DNA of 64,000 nucleotides from the NCBI GenBank assembly GCA_963680875.1, contig OY804589.1:19674413-19738412 (forward strand), given 5' to 3'. Position numbers and translations under genes: made by a program. The notes under the pieces were generated by a model. It had not been told where the DNA came from and did no database searches. It saw nothing but the letters and a program-made list of their open reading frames with translations. Origin of the DNA: Bathymodiolus brooksi. Lineage: Eukaryota > Mollusca > Bivalvia > Mytilida > Modiolidae. This document shows positions 59,258 through 64,000 of the stretch, in pieces. Within the stretch, counting starts at the first letter, position 1; each line of letters opens with the position of its first letter.

Positions 59258-61527
59258 TCAACCGATTATTGTTTTGCCTTTAGAAAATATTATAACAAGT
59301 TTGTTTATTTAATCGTGTTGCGATCAGGTAATATTATCACTCTCCTTTTGGTACCTCTTTACGTTTTGTTTCTTTGATTTTGTGTATATCTAATACACTT
59401 TCTGTGTTGCTTTACTCGGTCAAATGATAAACTATATATCTGGCTGACACCCTCCCCCCTCCCATATTTGGTGGTTTAAATGTGTATGTTTGTTATTTTG
59501 AAATATTTGACATTTATAACAATATCACTTTACTCAATGCACAGACACTTGCTTCATGAATTACAGACTAATTATCTACACGATTTCTTTTTTCCATCTG
59601 TCATTACATTTTAATAGATAAATGGGGCAGTCGTGGTCGTGTGCGTATGGTAGTTGGATTTAGAACTACCTTATTACCACTAAAGTTGTGAGTTCGAATC
59701 CCTCTAATGGCTAGGTGTACTCGATATAAAATTATATGACAAACTTTTCAGTGACTAGCAATAGGTCCGTGGTTAAACACCATAACCCTATCCCTAACCC
59801 TAATAGAAATAAATTGAATACCGTAAATATATATTCTATGATCTTCTATTCAGAAGGAATATGTTGACACTTTTTTTACTGATTTATTTTGTCAGATACT
59901 AGATCTGTCTGATTGGCAAAAAATCCAATCATGTTAAACCCGGTGTCGGATGAATCTGAGCTACAATAAAATCAAGCTACTTTTTGTCATTTGGAATGAA
60001 ATTTTCCTAAACCACAGAGTTGTTCCAAATAATAGCCATGACACTTTGCTATCTCAACAATACTTTAAAAATACTATTCCAGTTATTCCCCTTTTGCCAA
60101 GTTCTGATAAATTAATAGAAGTCTAGAAAACAAATACGCCCGCATGATTTAAGTCTTTTCCATATACAATTGGTGAATGAAATGGGGGTGGGTTGGGGAA
60201 GAGAAGAAGTAAGTGACGAGATCTAATTTTAATCAGATAGATTCATTCCCGAAATGGATATATCAATCTCTTGTTCATTTACATCTGGATAAAAATCCAT
60301 TATTTCATTTATGATAATAGATTTACAAATCTAAATACATTCAAGTCTAATAAAAGTTATAAAAATATAGAGATATATATATTTGAAAACGAATTTAAAT
60401 AAATTGCTATTATGAAATAGATAATGTATTTTCTGTTTTCCAACACATTCGAACGTAACAATAAGGTTAGTTATCATAATAAACAAGCAATACAGAGTTA
60501 CGATGGTGTAATGGTTAGCGTAATCGTATCAAGTGCGTAGATCTACGTGGGTACATCGTGTGTTCGATAGACATGGGGTCAAACTAAAGACTGTAAAAGT
60601 GATATAAACACATAGCGCTAAGGAATAAAGATAAAGACTAGTTGGTTCGGAGTCGGTATACTGTGCCCAATGGAGTGACATATTCTACGTACATTGTTGT
60701 TCTAATGAGTTATCACTATAAACATTTGAATCTACTTTGCAAACTCTGACACGTTAATAAATGTGAAAGCTAAGCTCCGTCAGACGTCGATTCTATATTT
60801 CTATGCTTTTCACATAGTAAAGAGGCGTAAGTTGCCATCCACTTTCTGATATGTTGTGCATGCAGGTCTGACATCAATCTGGAGATGAGCAGGTTCAAAT
60901 AACTTTATATATAAATTGATAACTGACTGAAAAGGTGGCAAATTATCATTATCTTTAGTACACACAAGTAAGCATTAAAGCGTTAACGTTGTACATCAGA
61001 TTCATAGAATGTGATCACACTTGTTCACATATGGAATGCTTATATTAATTGTTTAACACATAGAAGAAATTTTGCTTCGCTTGGAAGAGTTACTATAATT
61101 CGATACAGTGTTGGTATGCATTTCTGCATGCTGCACTTATTATGCTGTGCTGATCAGTCGTGCTGTACGGACACAAGGATGAATGAAAATTAGAGTCATC
61201 AAATCAGTTCAGCTTTACAAATTAAGATTTGAAAAGCGGTAATTTGATTGACCAAGCAATGATCATCTGAATGAGAACCTTTATGTCAGTTACATGATCT
61301 TGATGTTAGAACTTTGGGTACAAATTAAACAAATATTATCAACGTATGATATCATAAGTGTAATTGTATGCCGTTATATAAAATTATATGACGGTTTAAG
61401 TTAAAGATTGAAGAAACTATAAGCATTGAACAGCTACGAATTCAAATGAAAGGTTTTAAAAAGCTGTACATGTATATTTTACAAAATTTTAAGTTACAAA
61501 TACTTTTCTTTCTAAATAACCACTTAC

Positions 61528-61579
61528 CAGCGTTTGATGAACCAACTTTGAAAACCAGTATTAAAATAAGCCTCAACAT
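61528..61579 (-). CDS. Signal-peptide first exon, copy 7
   Basis: ATG at 61,579, reading MLRLILILVFKVGSSNA, with a GTAAGT donor. It differs from copy 6 by one base, turning Cys to Gly near the cleavage region. Otherwise the unit is a near-exact copy. Confidence 0.7.
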
Positions 61580-61672
61580 TTTAATATTTAACTCAGTTCT
61601 GAAACCTTAACACGGAAGTAGATACCTGTTTACAATTTAAATACTGGTCTACTAGACCGTGCAGTTCCACAC

Positions 61673-61688
61673 AATATATATACTATAT
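61673..61688 (-). promoter_or_regulatory. TATA-like stretch upstream of first exon copy 7
   Basis: Identical to the copy 6 element. Confidence 0.35.
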
Positions 61689-63995
61689 TCAACCGATTAT
61701 TGTTTTGCCTTTAGAAAATATTATAACCAGTTTGTTTATTTAATCGTGTTGCGATCAGGTAATATTATCACTCTCCTTTTGGTACCTCTTTACGTTTTGT
61801 TTCTTTGATTTTGTGTATATCTAATACACTTTCTGTGTTGCTTTACTCGGTCAAATGATAAACTATATATCTGGCTGACACCCTCCCCCCTCCCATATTT
61901 GGTGGTTTAAATGTGTATGTTTGTTATTTTGAAATATTTGACATTTATAACAATATCACTTTACTCAATGCACAGACACTTGCTTCATGAATTACAGACT
62001 AATTATCTACACGATTTCTTTTTTCCATCTGTCATTACATTTTAATAGATAAATGGGGCAGTCGTGGTCGTGTGCGTATGGTAGTTGGATTTAGAACTAC
62101 CTTATTACCACTAAAGTTGTGAGTTCGAATCCCTCTAATGGCTAGGTGTACTCGATATAAAATTATATGACAAACTTTTCAGTGACTAGCAATAGGTCCG
62201 TGGTTAAACACCATAACCCTATCCCTAACCCTAATAGAAATAAATTGAATACCGTAAATATATATTCTATGATCTTCTATTCAGAAGGAATATGTTGACA
62301 CTTTTTTTACTGATTTATTTTGTCAGATACTAGATCTGTCTGATTGGCAAAAAATCCAATCATGTTAAACCCGGTGTCGGATGAATCTGAGCTACAATAA
62401 AATCAAGCTACTTTTTGTCATTTGGAATGAAATTTTCCTAAACCACAGAGTTGTTCCAAATAATAGCCATGACACTTTGCTATCTCAACAATACTTTAAA
62501 AATACTATTCCAGTTATTCCCCTTTTGCCAAGTTCTGATAAATTAATAGAAGTCTAGAAAACAAATACGCCCGCATGATTTAAGTCTTTTCCATATACAA
62601 TTGGTGAATGAAATGGGGGTGGGTTGGGGAAGAGAAGAAGTAAGTGACGAGATCTAATTTTAATCAGATAGATTCATTCCCGAAATGGATATATCAATCT
62701 CTTGTTCATTTACATCTGGATAAAAATCCATTATTTCATTTATGATAATAGATTTACAAATCTAAATACATTCAAGTCTAATAAAAGTTATAAAAATATA
62801 GAGATATATATATTTGAAAACGAATTTAAATAAATTGCTATTATGAAATAGATAATGTATTTTCTGTTTTCCAACACATTCGAACGTAACAATAAGGTTA
62901 GTTATCATAATAAACAAGCAATACAGAGTTACGATGGTGTAATGGTTAGCGTAATCGTATCAAGTGCGTAGATCTACGTGGGTACATCGTGTGTTCGATA
63001 GACATGGGGTCAAACTAAAGACTGTAAAAGTGATATAAACACATAGCGCTAAGGAATAAAGATAAAGACTAGTTGGTTCGGAGTCGGTATACTGTGCCCA
63101 ATGGAGTGACATATTCTACGTACATTGTTGTTCTAATGAGTTATCACTATAAACATTTGAATCTACTTTGCAAACTCTGACACGTTAATAAATGTGAAAG
63201 CTAAGCTCCGTCAGACGTCGATTCTATATTTCTATGCTTTTCACATAGTAAAGAGGCGTAAGTTCCACCCCTGTATGATATGTCGTGCATGCAAATCTCA
63301 CATAAATCCGGAGAGGAGCAGGTTCAAATAACTTTATATATAATATAAATTTATAGCTGACTGAAAAGGTGGCAAATTATCATTTTCTTTAGTACACACA
63401 AGTAAGCATTAAAACATTAACGCTGTACATCGGATTCATAGAATGTGATCAAATTTGTTCACATATGGAATGCTTATATTAATTGTTAAACTCATAGAAG
63501 AAATGTTGCTTCGCTTGGAAGAGTTACTATAATTCGATACACTGTTGGTATGTATTTCTGCATACTGCACCTATTATGCTGTGCAGATCATTCGTGCTGT
63601 ACTGACACATGGATCAATGACAATTAGAGTCATCAAATCAGTTCAGCTTAAGATTAAGATTTGAAAAGCGGTAATTTGATTGGCAAGGCAAAGATCATCT
63701 GAATGAGACCCTTTATGTCAGCTACATGATCTTGATGTTAGAACATGGGGTACAAATTAAATAAATATTACCAACGTATGATATCATAAGTGTAATGTTT
63801 TGACGTTATCTAAAATTACATGACGGTTTAAGTTAAAGATTGAAGAAACTATAAGCATTGAACAGCTAAGAATTCAAATGAAAGGTTTTAAGAAGCTGTA
63901 CATGTCTATGGGGATATGCTGTTTGTGTTTATATTACACACTATTTGATAAATTACAAATTTTAAGCTACAAATACTTTTCTTTCTAAATAACCA

Positions 63996-64000
63996 CTTAC
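63996..64000 (-). CDS. Donor of a first exon copy 8 cut by the window edge
   Basis: The window ends in AACCACTTAC, the complement of the GTAAGTGG donor that follows every first exon. The exon itself must lie just beyond 64,000. Confidence 0.6.

Larger units (their letters stand above)
58250..64000 (-). repeat. Right first-exon array (2,431-bp units, runs off the edge)
   Basis: The shared block ACATTTGAATCTACTTTGCA occurs at 58,291 and 60,722, and a near copy at 63,153, a spacing of exactly 2,431 bp. Units 58,395-60,825 and 60,826-63,256 are almost identical (three base differences noticed); the third, partial unit is more diverged. Each carries the first exon and both SINE copies (about 59,625-59,815 and 60,497-60,690; 62,058-62,250 and 62,930-63,125). 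Confidence 0.92.

Noticed and set aside
59780..59810. CCCTAA-like repeats resembling telomere sequence
   Set aside because: Only two or three imperfect copies, part of the SINE tail in each unit.

Overview
The window is animal nuclear DNA: AT-rich, intron-rich, with short phase-1 exons, tRNA-derived SINEs, a decayed non-LTR retrotransposon and MITEs. The SINE types (tRNA-like head, tails such as ATTG repeats) and the esterase/PHD-bearing non-LTR element suggest a lophotrochozoan, most likely a mollusc; this is inference. Nearly all coding signal is on the minus strand, so genes read from high to low coordinates.

The core is a modular receptor locus. Each minus-strand cassette has, 5'->3': tandem copies of a signal-peptide first exon in ~2.43 kb repeat units; three compact Ig-domain exons (A, B, C); and one thrombospondin type 1 (TSP1) exon. 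Cassette II spans about 64.0-39.1 kb (first exons 61.58k and 59.15k, plus one cut by the window edge; Ig-A 57.6k; Ig-B 56.4k; Ig-C 48.8k; TSP1 45.4k). Cassette I spans about 38.9-18.8 kb (first exons 37.19k and 34.71k; Ig-A 33.2k; Ig-B 31.8k; Ig-C 29.5k; TSP1 25.4k). Only cassette I is followed by the apparently shared 3' part: two more TSP1 exons (15.6k, 15.0k), a transmembrane exon (13.5k) and a candidate terminal exon (8.9k) with an AATAAA signal. A third first-exon array (1-6.15 kb) belongs to a further copy to the left and contains one inverted unit. Every internal exon is phase 1-1, so any combination keeps frame. The plain cassette I product would be about 479 residues: signal peptide, 3 Ig, 3 TSP1, one TM helix and a short tail. 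Between the cassettes, the Ig and TSP1 exons differ mostly by amino-acid-changing substitutions, concentrated outside a conserved framework. This suggests a diversifying recognition receptor (immune or allorecognition, inference).

The rest is repeats. Two copies of a broken non-LTR element (24.4-17.9k and 44.4-39.1k) were carried along by the segmental duplication. A 47-bp minisatellite fills the intron before Ig-C (1.4 kb in cassette I, 6.7 kb in cassette II) and has captured a piece of an Ig-C exon. There are also a 74-bp minisatellite beside the cassette TSP1 exons, a 60-bp degenerate minisatellite at 6.6-7.7k, Harbinger-like MITEs with TAA/TTA target duplications, a hAT-like MITE, a hAT transposase remnant, several SINEs, and an intronless, disabled copy of the splicing factor RBM17/SPF45 at 28.3-26.8k.
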